From Lachnospiraceae bacterium (GTDB taxonomy: Bacteria > Bacillota > Clostridia > Lachnospirales > Lachnospiraceae), in NCBI GenBank assembly GCA_014804445.1, contig JAAUZU010000005.1, forward strand, positions 129,522-193,521: DNA of 64,000 nucleotides, read 5' to 3'. Position 1 is the stretch's first letter. Every line of letters starts with the position of its first letter. This document shows positions 1 to 7,296 of the stretch, in pieces. Under the pieces are notes generated by a model, which had not been told where the DNA came from, made no database searches, and worked only from the letters and a program-made list of their open reading frames with translations. A program made the position numbers and the translations under genes.

Positions 1-1
1 G

Positions 2-112
2 ATTGAGACAGGCGTATACTGTATCACTGCGATGGATACGGCGCGGGCGCTCGTCACCAGCATGGAGACTGCCGGTGGGGAACTGACGTTTGTGGATGTG
101 GCTTCACTTTGA
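2..112 (+). CDS. carB: C-terminal fragment of probable carbamoyl-phosphate synthase large chain
   Basis: The window opens inside a reading frame that gives 36 residues and a TGA stop. The residues around YCITAMDTARALV resemble the C-terminal MGS-like domain of CarB-type carbamoyl-phosphate synthases, where a 'T-x-D-T-A-x-A-L' helix follows the last beta strand. CarB makes carbamoyl phosphate for pyrimidine and arginine synthesis. Only the tail is visible, so the call rests on a short motif; another MGS-domain protein is possible. The next gene starts about 50 bases downstream on the same strand. Confidence 0.45.
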   Translation: METGVYCITAMDTARALVTSMETAGGELTFVDVASL

Positions 113-163
113 TAGTGGGGAAGAGGGGCAGGATATTTGCCCCTTTTTGAAAGGGAGAAGGGT

Positions 164-793
164 ATGACAAATAAAGAACGAAGAGATGCCGGTATGGCTT
201 ATATTTCGGATGACAGCATTTTTGAAGAGCAGGCGGTGTGCAGAAAGATATTGCAGAAATTAAATTTTATGGACAGGTCTGATTTTGCGGGAATCAGTGA
301 GGTGGTGAAAGAACTTCTGGGAAAATCGGAGGGCGCTTTCATCAACCCGCCCTTTTACTGCGATTACGGAAAGCATATTGAAGTGGGAAAAAATTTTTTT
401 GCCAATTATAACTGCACGCTTTTGGATGTTGCCAAGATTCGGATTGGGGATAACTGCCAGATGGCGCCGAATGTGGCAATTTATACGGCGGGGCATCCCG
501 TGCACCCTGTCAGCCGCAATTCTGCTTACGAGTACGGCAAGGAGGTAACCATAGGCGACAATGTATGGATTGGGGGAAACACCGTTATCTGCCCGGGCGT
601 GCATATCGGCAACAACGTGGTGATCGGCGCGGGCAGCGTGGTGACAAAGGACATACCCGACTGGTGCATCGCTGCCGGCAATCCCTGCAAAGTAATCCGC
701 AGCATCACGGAGGCGGATAAGCGGAAGCTGTTTCGCGACGAGGAGATTGACGAGGAAGCGTGGAAAGTGATTGAGGGGCTTACAGGGGTATAA
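164..793 (+). CDS. Maltose/galactoside O-acetyltransferase family protein
   Basis: This 209-aa protein is a hexapeptide-repeat acetyltransferase of the Maa/LacA/NodL type, which moves acetyl from acetyl-CoA to a sugar hydroxyl in the cytoplasm. The N-terminal helical Maa domain (about residues 10-60) is followed by a left-handed beta-helix with repeats such as IGDNVWIGGNTVICPGV and IGNNVVIGAGSVVTKDIP, ending with the family signature AAGNPCKVIR. The active-site histidine lies in IYTAGHPVHP. Length matches the family. ATG 164 is chosen because AAGGGAGAAG lies just upstream; an upstream in-frame TTG at 137 has no such site. The real substrate is unknown. Confidence 0.9.
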   Translation: MTNKERRDAGMAYISDDSIFEEQAVCRKILQKLNFMDRSDFAGISEVVKELLGKSEGAFINPPFYCDYGKHIEVGKNFFANYNCTLLDVAKIRIGDNCQMAPNVAIYTAGHPVHPVSRNSAYEYGKEVTIGDNVWIGGNTVICPGVHIGNNVVIGAGSVVTKDIPDWCIAAGNPCKVIRSITEADKRKLFRDEEIDEEAWKVIEGLTGV

Positions 794-821
794 GGGTTAT
801 GAAAAGCAGGAGAAATTTGCC

Positions 822-1283
822 GTGATAGAACTGAATGGAAAAATTAAAAATTCGCTGATAAGTATGGATTTCATCAAGCGGTACGAGGAATTATCCGCTC
901 GCTTTAGTAGTGAGAGAACGCCGTCAAATGAGCGGCTCAGATATGTTGACGGCGATGAAGTGATGGAAATGATTCGAGATTTCGGGTATACCCCGCAGTC
1001 TGATGCCAAAGAAAAGTTTTATAAAATAAAAGAGGAACAAGTTGGCGAATTTACCTTCGGCTTTCATATCATTCTGGACGGCATGGCAGATTTGGTCTGG
1101 GTCGTCAAAGAAAACGGCGAATTGCTTCTCGGAAGTCCGTGGGGTGTTTATTCACGACGGCTCATTGATGTGAATTATCGGATAAAGAAGCCGGTATTTG
1201 GGACATATGAAGATTTGGAAGAAATTTTACAGACCGCATTCGGAATGTATGAGGATTTTAAGCTTGCTTTGCTCCAAGCTTAA
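822..1283 (+). CDS. Hypothetical protein, cytoplasmic, 153 aa
   Basis: No family is recognised. The start is placed at GTG 822, preceded by AGCAGGAGAA at a good distance; the frame is also open from TTG 771, which would overlap the acetyltransferase gene and lacks a ribosome-binding site. The product is soluble and acidic, with no signal peptide or membrane segment. A central beta-rich part (around GFHIILDGMADLVWVV) and a C-terminal helix end the protein. Its size and its place in a run of small unrelated genes recall immunity-type proteins, but that is only a guess from context. Confidence 0.6.
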   Translation: MIELNGKIKNSLISMDFIKRYEELSARFSSERTPSNERLRYVDGDEVMEMIRDFGYTPQSDAKEKFYKIKEEQVGEFTFGFHIILDGMADLVWVVKENGELLLGSPWGVYSRRLIDVNYRIKKPVFGTYEDLEEILQTAFGMYEDFKLALLQA

Positions 1284-1390
1284 GTGTACCCACTGGAAAC
1301 GAGCTTATAAATATTGCAGACAGCAGGCACGTACTTTATAATCAAATACATAAATTGGGATTTGTAATTTTGAAAAAAAGGGTGATTTTT

Positions 1391-1849
1391 TTGGAAGAAA
1401 TTATTAGAAAGCAAGAAGTCCCGTCTATGCCAGAGGGCATTAAGATACAAATGGCCAGCCGGGGTGCACTTCCCAGTCAGACAATTAAAGATATTTCAGT
1501 GTCAGGTGTCCGGGAGATTGTGGAAAAAGTCCGTGCCGGGAAATATTTCAGCGTGATGATGGCCCCGGATGAAGACAATGAGGAAGGTTTTTTGATGATG
1601 GAATCTTCTCCCGACTTGATTTTTTTACAAATCTGGGACGCTGAAACGGATACTGCTTGGGTTTGCTTTGACCCGGAACTTCTAGAGTCTAATGAAGAGG
1701 CTCCCATTACGCCAAGCGATGGGCAGTCCGTTTTCCCTTTGAAATGCACAATGCGGGATCGAGAGTTGGCAGCAAAATGCGTGGAGTGGTATGCTCATAC
1801 ATGTGAGCCGTATCCTGGTATGGACTGGCTGAAGGATACCAAGGAATAG
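1391..1849 (+). CDS. Hypothetical protein, possibly immunity-like, 152 aa
   Basis: The protein is acidic and soluble and its family is not recognised. TTG 1391 is preferred as start because AGGGTGA lies about seven bases upstream; the frame is open from 1355. Visible features are a helix (VREIVEKVRAGKYF), then beta strands with aromatic positions (FLQIWDAETDTAWVCF) and a C-terminal helix ending in YPGMDWLKD. The alternating W/F strands and acidity are reminiscent of small Imm-type immunity proteins, but no toxin partner is seen in the window. It sits 24 bases before a CPBP protease gene. Confidence 0.55.
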   Translation: MEEIIRKQEVPSMPEGIKIQMASRGALPSQTIKDISVSGVREIVEKVRAGKYFSVMMAPDEDNEEGFLMMESSPDLIFLQIWDAETDTAWVCFDPELLESNEEAPITPSDGQSVFPLKCTMRDRELAAKCVEWYAHTCEPYPGMDWLKDTKE

Positions 1850-1873
1850 AACAAATTCCAGATTGGAGATGGG

Positions 1874-2644
1874 ATGATGAACAACAGGAGAAAAACAGTA
1901 GGAGTAGTGGTATTGACTCTTGTAATGACATTTATGGAAATGTCCGCTTTGCCGGCAGCTTTATTTTGCAATATAACGATTAAGGATATCAATCCGATTT
2001 ACATTACTTTGATGTTGAATTTCATAATAGCTTTCGCAATTTGCTGGTTGTGTAAAAAGATTTTTATGAAAGATTGGTATTTCGGCTTACAGACGAAAGG
2101 AATGTTAACCGGTTTGAGAAAATATGGGTTACCTGCGGTAATTGCGACCATTATAGTAACACTTGCTTTTTGTATCGGATTGGCACCTTTCGATAATAAG
2201 CCAACGATATGGAGGGTCATTGTCGAAGGTATCGTGTATTACATTGGCGTTGGGATTATGGAAGAACTGTATTTAAGAGGTTTATTACAGAATATTATTG
2301 AAAAGTGGTTTGGAAAAAGAAAAAACGCATCGCTGTATGCAATTTTAATTGCTTCAGTGCTATTTGGATTAGGACATATTTTTGGAGCACTTGGACAACC
2401 CGTTGCAACAGTTATATGTAAAACTGTTTGGGCAACTGCACTTGGTATTTACTTTGGAGCGGTCTATGTCAAAACCAAAAATCTGTGGGTTCCAATCATA
2501 TTACATTTAATTGTAAATTTGTGTGGTATCCCATTTTGTTTTTCAACAAGTAATCAATATCCTTCAATAGCATTGGCTGCCTGTCTTGTGTCTTACATTT
2601 TACTTGGAATTTACGGTGTATATATTGTAAGAGAAAAAGAGTAG
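1874..2644 (+). CDS. CPBP family intramembrane glutamic endopeptidase (CAAX protease-like)
   Basis: This is a 256-aa polytopic membrane protein with about seven hydrophobic segments. Three conserved CPBP motifs appear in order: EELYLRG (EExxxR, catalytic glutamates), FGLGHIFGAL (FxxxH) and HLIVN (HxxxN/D). Bacterial members of the Rce1/ABI family act as membrane proteases, and several serve in bacteriocin self-immunity. ATG 1874 and ATG 1877 are both possible starts; GGAGATGGG precedes them. The location among small unknown genes fits an immunity or accessory role, but no bacteriocin precursor was found beside it. Confidence 0.88.
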   Translation: MMNNRRKTVGVVVLTLVMTFMEMSALPAALFCNITIKDINPIYITLMLNFIIAFAICWLCKKIFMKDWYFGLQTKGMLTGLRKYGLPAVIATIIVTLAFCIGLAPFDNKPTIWRVIVEGIVYYIGVGIMEELYLRGLLQNIIEKWFGKRKNASLYAILIASVLFGLGHIFGALGQPVATVICKTVWATALGIYFGAVYVKTKNLWVPIILHLIVNLCGIPFCFSTSNQYPSIALAACLVSYILLGIYGVYIVREKE

Positions 2645-2728
2645 TCTCAAGTCCTGAAAATTCCGGTTTGTCCAACTGGAAAATTGGTATTAACGAACAA
2701 ACCCTTATATTGACTAAGGAGATAACTT

Positions 2729-3583
2729 ATGGATATGAAAGAAATCATTGAAAGTGAATTTGGCTTAATAGTTCATGATATTTTCGTTTTAGGACAGGGG
2801 TTTGATAGTGTTGCATATCTTGTAAATTATGAATATGTATTTAAACAGTCAAAACATGATGAAGCAAGAATTAATTTAAAAAAAGAGGTACAAGTATTAA
2901 ATTATCTAAAAGGTAAAGTCACATTACAGATACCTAATGTTGAATATTATAGCGAAGAATATGGTGTTTGTGGTTATAAAGAGATCAAAGGTGATAAACT
3001 AACCCCTATTATTTACCAAAATATGAGTGCTGATGAAAAAGATAAGTTAGTACAGGATATTGCATTGTTTCTAAGAGAAATGCATTCTATATCTTTACCT
3101 AATATTGACGGGTTAGAATTGAATGTATTCGATGATTATGAAAGTGATTACGACACTTTAAGGGAAATGATTTATAATAAAATACCCGATAGTTCAAAAG
3201 AATATATAGATGATTTATATAAAAGAATACTTAATGATGAACGAATTACGCAATATGTTAAAGCCCTATGTCATAGTGATTTAGGCTGTAATCATATTAT
3301 AATTCAAAACAATAGAGCTGTTGGTATCATTGATTTTGGAGATGTTGCTATCACTGACAGAGATAAGGATTTTATATATCTACTTGAGGATAGCAGTGAA
3401 GAAATAGGCAGAGAATTTGGTTTGAGGGTTTTAGAATATTATAATCATCCGAATAAAGATATAGCAATTTTGAAAGCAGATTTGAATGATGAATATTATC
3501 CTATTGAGCAAATACTTGGGGGAAAAGCAATGAAATCAGATAATATGTATCTTGCAGGATTAAATAAAATAATAAATATTTGA
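2729..3583 (+). CDS. APH(2'')-like aminoglycoside phosphotransferase family kinase
   Basis: This 284-aa kinase belongs to the APH phosphotransferase fold. The catalytic loop is CHSDLGCNHII (H-x-D...N in the APH(2'') spacing) and the metal-binding motif is IIDFGDVAITDRDKDFIYLLED. An N-terminal GQGFDSVAYLVN nucleotide loop and a VFKQSKH lysine are also visible, as is KEIKGDKLTPII, typical of APH(2'') enzymes. These enzymes phosphorylate gentamicin/kanamycin-type drugs in the cytoplasm, although many uncharacterised relatives have other substrates. The gene is far more AT-rich than the flanking genes and has a clean TAAGGAG site before ATG 2729, suggesting lateral acquisition. Real drug resistance cannot be judged from sequence alone. 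Confidence 0.85.
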   Translation: MDMKEIIESEFGLIVHDIFVLGQGFDSVAYLVNYEYVFKQSKHDEARINLKKEVQVLNYLKGKVTLQIPNVEYYSEEYGVCGYKEIKGDKLTPIIYQNMSADEKDKLVQDIALFLREMHSISLPNIDGLELNVFDDYESDYDTLREMIYNKIPDSSKEYIDDLYKRILNDERITQYVKALCHSDLGCNHIIIQNNRAVGIIDFGDVAITDRDKDFIYLLEDSSEEIGREFGLRVLEYYNHPNKDIAILKADLNDEYYPIEQILGGKAMKSDNMYLAGLNKIINI

Positions 3584-3660
3584 GAGTTGATACATATGAC
3601 GGCGATGGATTTGAATGATATGTAGTGATTGGATTTGGCTTGAAGGCAGGTGCAGAGCGA

Positions 3661-4041
3661 ATGAAAGTAGATATAGAGAAAACGAAAAAATATTATAGTT
3701 CACTCAAACCGGAATCCCTTTGCAGATGTAACTACTGCAAAAACTATTGTATGCAAATCAAAGCCGCTTATCCTATGATTGCATCATATCTTGCGTCATT
3801 TGGAGTTGATATAGAAAAACCATTTGAAACTTCTCCGCTGGAGCCGGATGAGAACAAAATTTTAGAGTATTGTGCTTGTCAGTATATTGTATTCGGAAGT
3901 TGTTCCAATACGTATCATCACAGGATTGGGGAGGTTGAATTTCATGTCGCCTCATCCTATCCGAGTACGGGAATTGAGGAAGAGTATTTTGTGTTGGAGT
4001 TTTATCCGATTTACCTGCATTATGTTTTGGGAAGGGATTGA
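3661..4041 (+). CDS. Hypothetical cysteine-rich protein, 126 aa
   Basis: ATG 3661 is preferred; the frame is open upstream from 3625 but only with a weak start. The N-terminal part carries a cysteine cluster, LCRCNYCKNYC, and further cysteines occur in EYCACQYIVFGSC, so metal binding is plausible. The C-terminal half is beta-rich with FHVASSYPSTGIEEEYFVLE. I believe this family is widespread in Clostridia as a conserved hypothetical, but I know no function. The 77 bases between the kinase stop and this start hold no gene. Confidence 0.6.
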   Translation: MKVDIEKTKKYYSSLKPESLCRCNYCKNYCMQIKAAYPMIASYLASFGVDIEKPFETSPLEPDENKILEYCACQYIVFGSCSNTYHHRIGEVEFHVASSYPSTGIEEEYFVLEFYPIYLHYVLGRD

Positions 4042-4064
4042 AATAAGAGGGGGCCTACAGCATT

Positions 4065-4610
4065 ATGAAATATGAACTTTTCTTTTTAAATAATATACAT
4101 GATTCCATGGAAATGGTAAATGTTGAACTGGATCTGTTTTTAGATTTATGTCGTCGTGACAGGTATTTTGACAAAATAAGCATGAAACATATCATAATAA
4201 ATTTGGCAAATTGTCTGGAATTACTCATTAAGCATAGATTGGAGCGGGAACACTGGACATTAATTTTTGCAGATTTAAACAAAGCAAGATATGAAAACTA
4301 TTTAGATGGAGATTTTGCAAGTGTTGATATTAAGTCGGGAATATCCAGATTAAAAAACATCTGTGAAATTGAATATCCATTTATGGCAAGTATGCGTATT
4401 TATCAATATCGAAATCGCCTCATGCATTATACACTGAACGGTATTTTTGAACAGATAATCAGGGATGTGGCAGGAGCAATGAGGGAAGTGGCAGAATTTG
4501 TTGAAAAAGAAATTCTGGGTGACTTACCTGAAGAAGCACAAGAGGAATTTCAACAATCAATAGCCGATTATAGAGAATATGCAGAAACATTGGATAAGTT
4601 AAAAATGTAA
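4065..4610 (+). CDS. HEPN-like protein with R-x4-H motif, 181 aa
   Basis: The product is almost entirely helical and soluble. It contains YQYRNRLMHYTL, in which R-N-R-L-M-H matches the R-x4-6-H signature of HEPN-superfamily RNases, placed as usual at the start of a late helix. An earlier helix (INLANCLELLIKHRLEREHW) fits the HEPN four-helix bundle. HEPN proteins include toxins, abortive-infection nucleases and housekeeping factors. No MNT nucleotidyltransferase or other antitoxin is adjacent. The gene is AT-rich like the kinase upstream. The HEPN assignment is by motif and fold pattern only. Confidence 0.6.
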   Translation: MKYELFFLNNIHDSMEMVNVELDLFLDLCRRDRYFDKISMKHIIINLANCLELLIKHRLEREHWTLIFADLNKARYENYLDGDFASVDIKSGISRLKNICEIEYPFMASMRIYQYRNRLMHYTLNGIFEQIIRDVAGAMREVAEFVEKEILGDLPEEAQEEFQQSIADYREYAETLDKLKM

Positions 4611-4646
4611 TACTTTAAAATAAAAAACAAAAAGGGAGGTATCAAA

Positions 4647-5267
4647 ATGAAGGTATTAATGGTAAACGGCAGCAGCAAGCCAAACGGGAACACTTACATC
4701 GCGCTGCAGGAAATCGGACAGCAGCTTGAAAAGGAAGGAATCGAATACGAGATATTCCAGTTGGGCGGAGGGCCGGTCAGGGATTGCATCGGCTGCGGCG
4801 GTTGCTCGGAAGAGGGCTGTGTGTTCAAAGACGACAAAGTGAACGAATTTATTGCAAAGGCGAAGGAAGCGGACGGCTTTGTCTTTGGAACGCCGGTATA
4901 TTACGCGCATCCAAGCGGACGTATCCTGTCCTTTTTAGACAGGGTGTTTTACAGCGGCGGCGGGGCATTTGCCTTTAAGCCGGGGGCTTCGGTGGCGGTG
5001 GCAAGACGAGGCGGCGCGAGCGCTTCCTTTGACGTGCTGAATAAGTATTTTGGCATTGCTCAAATGCCCGTTGCAGGCTCTACTTATTGGAACAGTGTAC
5101 ACGGATGCACACCGGGGGAGGCTGCGCAGGATGCAGAGGGGCTGCAGACCATGCGTAATCTGGCAAAAAATATGGCGTGGATGCTGAAATGCTTTGCCCT
5201 TGGCAGGGAGAATGGTGTGAGCCTGCCGGATACGGAGAGAGGAAACCGTACGAATTTTATCCGGTAA
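4647..5267 (+). CDS. Flavodoxin-like NAD(P)H-dependent FMN reductase / iron-sulfur flavoprotein family
   Basis: This 206-aa protein begins MKVLMVNGSSKPNGNTYIAL, the phosphate-binding loop of the flavodoxin-like FMN reductase fold. DCIGCGGCSEEGC is the compact cysteine motif of the ISF/iron-sulfur flavoprotein group, and VFGTPVYYAHPSG is the second FMN loop. Such enzymes transfer electrons from NAD(P)H or ferredoxin to quinones, nitro compounds or other acceptors in the cytoplasm. A strong AAAGGGAGG site precedes ATG 4647. The next gene starts only 10 bases after the stop, so the two are probably co-transcribed. The natural substrate is not evident. Confidence 0.88.
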   Translation: MKVLMVNGSSKPNGNTYIALQEIGQQLEKEGIEYEIFQLGGGPVRDCIGCGGCSEEGCVFKDDKVNEFIAKAKEADGFVFGTPVYYAHPSGRILSFLDRVFYSGGGAFAFKPGASVAVARRGGASASFDVLNKYFGIAQMPVAGSTYWNSVHGCTPGEAAQDAEGLQTMRNLAKNMAWMLKCFALGRENGVSLPDTERGNRTNFIR

Positions 5268-5277
5268 GGAGGAGAAG

Positions 5278-5838
5278 ATGCTGTATCATGTTTCTCATAC
5301 CAGTGGGATTACCGTTTTAGAGCCCAAAGTTTCCACTCATAAAAAGGCGTATGTCTATGCCATTGACAATTTGGTTACGGGGCTGCTTTTTGGAGTCCCG
5401 CACGATGACTTTGATTTTAGTATTTCTACAGAGGAGGACGGAACGCCGCACCTGTATGAGTGTTATCCGCATGCTTTTCAGAAAGTCTATGAGGGAAAGG
5501 GCTGTTCCGTTTACGAAGTGGGAGAAGAGGGGTTTATGCGGGGCATGACTTCATGGAGTCCTGAACTGGTATCGGAACAGGAAGTTCCTGTCCTTCGTGA
5601 AACCGTGATACCGGATTTGTACAGCAGGCTGCTTGCGGAAGAGGAGAAGGGCAGTCTGGTGATTCACAGATATGAGGATACGCCTGTTTATAAAGAGAGG
5701 ATTGCAAAACATATTGTGGACAGAATTATCCGCTTCGGCATATTGGACGGAGAATGGGAGCAAGACGACCGGTTTTCCGGTTTCTACAGATCTGTTATCG
5801 AAGCGTTGTCAGCGGTTATGGATGGACATCTGCTGTAG
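5278..5838 (+). CDS. Conserved hypothetical protein, possible ADP-ribosyltransferase-like fold, 186 aa
   Basis: The protein starts MLYHVSHTSGITVLEPKVST and soon has KAYVYAIDNLVTGLLFG. A 'YH-x-S ... L-x-P ... VYA' opening is typical of several small ART-fold or DUF families, so an ART-like fold is a reasonable guess but not established. There is no signal peptide or membrane segment. A TAAGGAGGAG site lies directly before ATG 5278 and the gene follows the flavoprotein gene by 10 bases, indicating an operon. A bidirectional terminator lies downstream before the convergent MerR gene. Confidence 0.6.
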   Translation: MLYHVSHTSGITVLEPKVSTHKKAYVYAIDNLVTGLLFGVPHDDFDFSISTEEDGTPHLYECYPHAFQKVYEGKGCSVYEVGEEGFMRGMTSWSPELVSEQEVPVLRETVIPDLYSRLLAEEEKGSLVIHRYEDTPVYKERIAKHIVDRIIRFGILDGEWEQDDRFSGFYRSVIEALSAVMDGHLL

Positions 5839-5877
5839 ACATAAGGCTGCCTCAAATGAGGAACGGAATAGAAGTGA

Positions 5878-5925
5878 AAGGCTTATGCGCTTTGGAATGG
5901 CGCATAAGCCTTGTTTGTTTTGGTT
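5878..5925. terminator. Bidirectional rho-independent terminator
   Basis: Arms 5878-5890 and 5900-5912 form a perfect 13-bp stem (AAGGCTTATGCGC / GCGCATAAGCCTT) with a 9-base loop. A T-rich tail follows on the plus strand, and A-rich sequence before it serves the minus strand. It separates the convergent genes ending at 5838 and 5929. Confidence 0.85.
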
Positions 5926-5928
5926 ATT

Positions 5929-6900
5929 TTATTTTGGTCTGATGGGCAGCAGTAAATCGACTTTTCCGTCGATGCCGTTTTCGGGCCAGCCCATGTGGGA
6001 AGCATACACCCAGTTTAAGTGTTCCTCTAAAAAGCCTCCCATAAACTTTTCTGACTCTTCGTGATAGTCCATCTGATACTGTTCATTTTTTTCCACCCAT
6101 TCCGTCAGGAATTGCCATTCGTAAAAGTCAGGGAAGTTGATGGTATACGCCGCATAAAGTCCGCCGGTGAAATGTTTTTTCACAAGCGGCTGCGGCACCT
6201 CCATATCGTCAGGAATCGTTACGCAGTCTTCATAACCGTGAAAGTCATTTCCGGGCTGCGGTTCGGGATTGTTAAATCCAAACAGGCGGGCGTCAGGCTT
6301 TTTTTCATACAGTCTGCTGGAGCGGATAAACTCGTCCATCACATCGCCTACTTTTTCCTCCGGATTATCCCCTGCATATTGATAGGATGCCACTGTGCAG
6401 GGGGCAAGAAGTACGATTCGGACGGTACTCCCTTTTTCAACCATTTCCTTTGTGTTGCTCATGTTTCGCTCCTCCTTAAAATGATGTTTTTCCAGAGGGA
6501 GCAATTCTGCCAGATCTGCAACTGCGGGCGTCTGCACAAGCTCCATGTAATTTCCGGTCTCCGTGTTTTCCTGTAACAGCCATAGCAGCTTTTCCAAAGC
6601 ACTTTTCATGGTGGAAACGGATTTGACATTTTCGTCCATATCCTGTATCTGTTCCTGAAGGATATGAAGCGCGTTTACCCGATTGCTATTCATCATGCTT
6701 TTGATTTTCTTCAGCGGAATCTGCAGCTTCCGCAGTATGATAATCTGCTGCACACGCCTCACTGCGTTTTCGTCGTAGATACGGTAGGCATAATCCTCCT
6801 TTCGGGAACTCTCAATCATGCCCATTTTCTCGTAATAGCGCAGCATTCTTGTGGAAATCTGAAATTTGGCGGAAACCTCGCTGATTGTCATATGGTTCAT
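5929..6900 (-). CDS. MerR family regulator with C-terminal effector-binding domain; internal translation start likely
   Basis: This 323-aa protein has an N-terminal MerR winged helix (MTISEVSAKFQISTRMLRYY, then the dimerisation helix) and a C-terminal GyrI/SOUL-type effector domain (about residues 160-320, with aromatic residues such as YEWQF and MGWPENGIDG). ATG 6900 is chosen because AGGAGGTGA lies five bases upstream. A second strong AAGGAGGAG sits inside the gene, seven bases before an in-frame ATG at 6462 (residue 147), so the effector domain may also be made alone. The gene has its own promoter with a 19-base spacer, typical of MerR autoregulation. The ligand is unknown. Confidence 0.85.
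   Translation of the reverse strand: MNHMTISEVSAKFQISTRMLRYYEKMGMIESSRKEDYAYRIYDENAVRRVQQIIILRKLQIPLKKIKSMMNSNRVNALHILQEQIQDMDENVKSVSTMKSALEKLLWLLQENTETGNYMELVQTPAVADLAELLPLEKHHFKEERNMSNTKEMVEKGSTVRIVLLAPCTVASYQYAGDNPEEKVGDVMDEFIRSSRLYEKKPDARLFGFNNPEPQPGNDFHGYEDCVTIPDDMEVPQPLVKKHFTGGLYAAYTINFPDFYEWQFLTEWVEKNEQYQMDYHEESEKFMGGFLEEHLNWVYASHMGWPENGIDGKVDLLLPIRPK
6462..6478 (-). promoter_or_regulatory. Internal ribosome-binding site and in-frame start inside the MerR gene
   Basis: On the minus strand AAGGAGGAGCGAAAC is followed directly by ATG and codons for SNTKEMVEK. The spacing is ideal. The site lies exactly at the junction of the DNA-binding half and the effector-binding half. It may be a relic of a gene fusion or a working site for a second, 177-aa product. 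Confidence 0.55.
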
Positions 6901-6920
6901 TGGCTCACCTCCTGCATTGC

Positions 6921-6951
6921 AGTATAGAGTGCGACATCGTGTCAAAGTCAA
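6921..6951 (-). promoter_or_regulatory. MerR-type promoter with 19-base spacer
   Basis: Read on the minus strand, TTGACT (6946-6951) and TATACT (6921-6926) are separated by exactly 19 bases. This over-long spacer is the hallmark of promoters activated by MerR proteins. GACA-CGA-TGTC within the spacer is a small dyad that could be the operator. The MerR gene starts 20 bases downstream. Confidence 0.7.
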
Positions 6952-7062
6952 TAGGGAGTTGCGGTTATTTATCATTATTTATGATTGTACTACAGGTGGA
7001 GGTAAAATGCATTTTGTAAATAATGGGGATGCAAGTGACGGATGTGTTTTGCATAATTATTG

Positions 7063-7112
7063 TTGACAAAATCAGTAATTAGTGTATACTTATTTTAGTT
7101 AGTTTAAACTAA
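7063..7112 (+). promoter_or_regulatory. Promoter and palindromic operator for the ABC exporter operon
   Basis: TTGACA (7063-7068) and TATACT (7085-7090) are 16 bases apart. The transcription start would fall inside or beside TTAGTTTAAACTAA (7099-7112), a perfect 14-bp palindrome of the kind bound by TetR-type repressors. No TetR gene is next to it; the nearest regulator is the divergent MerR gene. Confidence 0.7.
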
Positions 7113-7155
7113 TAAAAAGATGATAGACGCTTACGAAGCTTCTATTTGCAATACA

Positions 7156-7230
7156 GGAAATGGGCAATATAGACAAAAATGCTGACTTGCCACTGCTTCG
7201 GAGGCGTTTTTGTCTATATTGAACATTTCC
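7156..7230 (+). other. Long leader hairpin upstream of the ABC exporter genes
   Basis: Two 27-base arms, 7156-7182 and 7204-7230, pair almost completely around a 21-base loop; the core is CAATATAGACAAAAA against TTTTTGTCTATATTG. Flanking TTGCAA (7146-7151) and TTGCA (7235-7239) extend the dyad. It lies in the 5' untranslated region between the promoter and the ATPase start at 7297. It has no T-run directly after the stem, so it is not an ordinary terminator. It could be an RNA control element or an inserted palindromic repeat. Confidence 0.65.
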
Positions 7231-7296
7231 GTCACTTGCAGAAGATATTTCGCAAATGTCTAAGTAAAATATGATATAGAGAGGAAAGAGAGTAAG

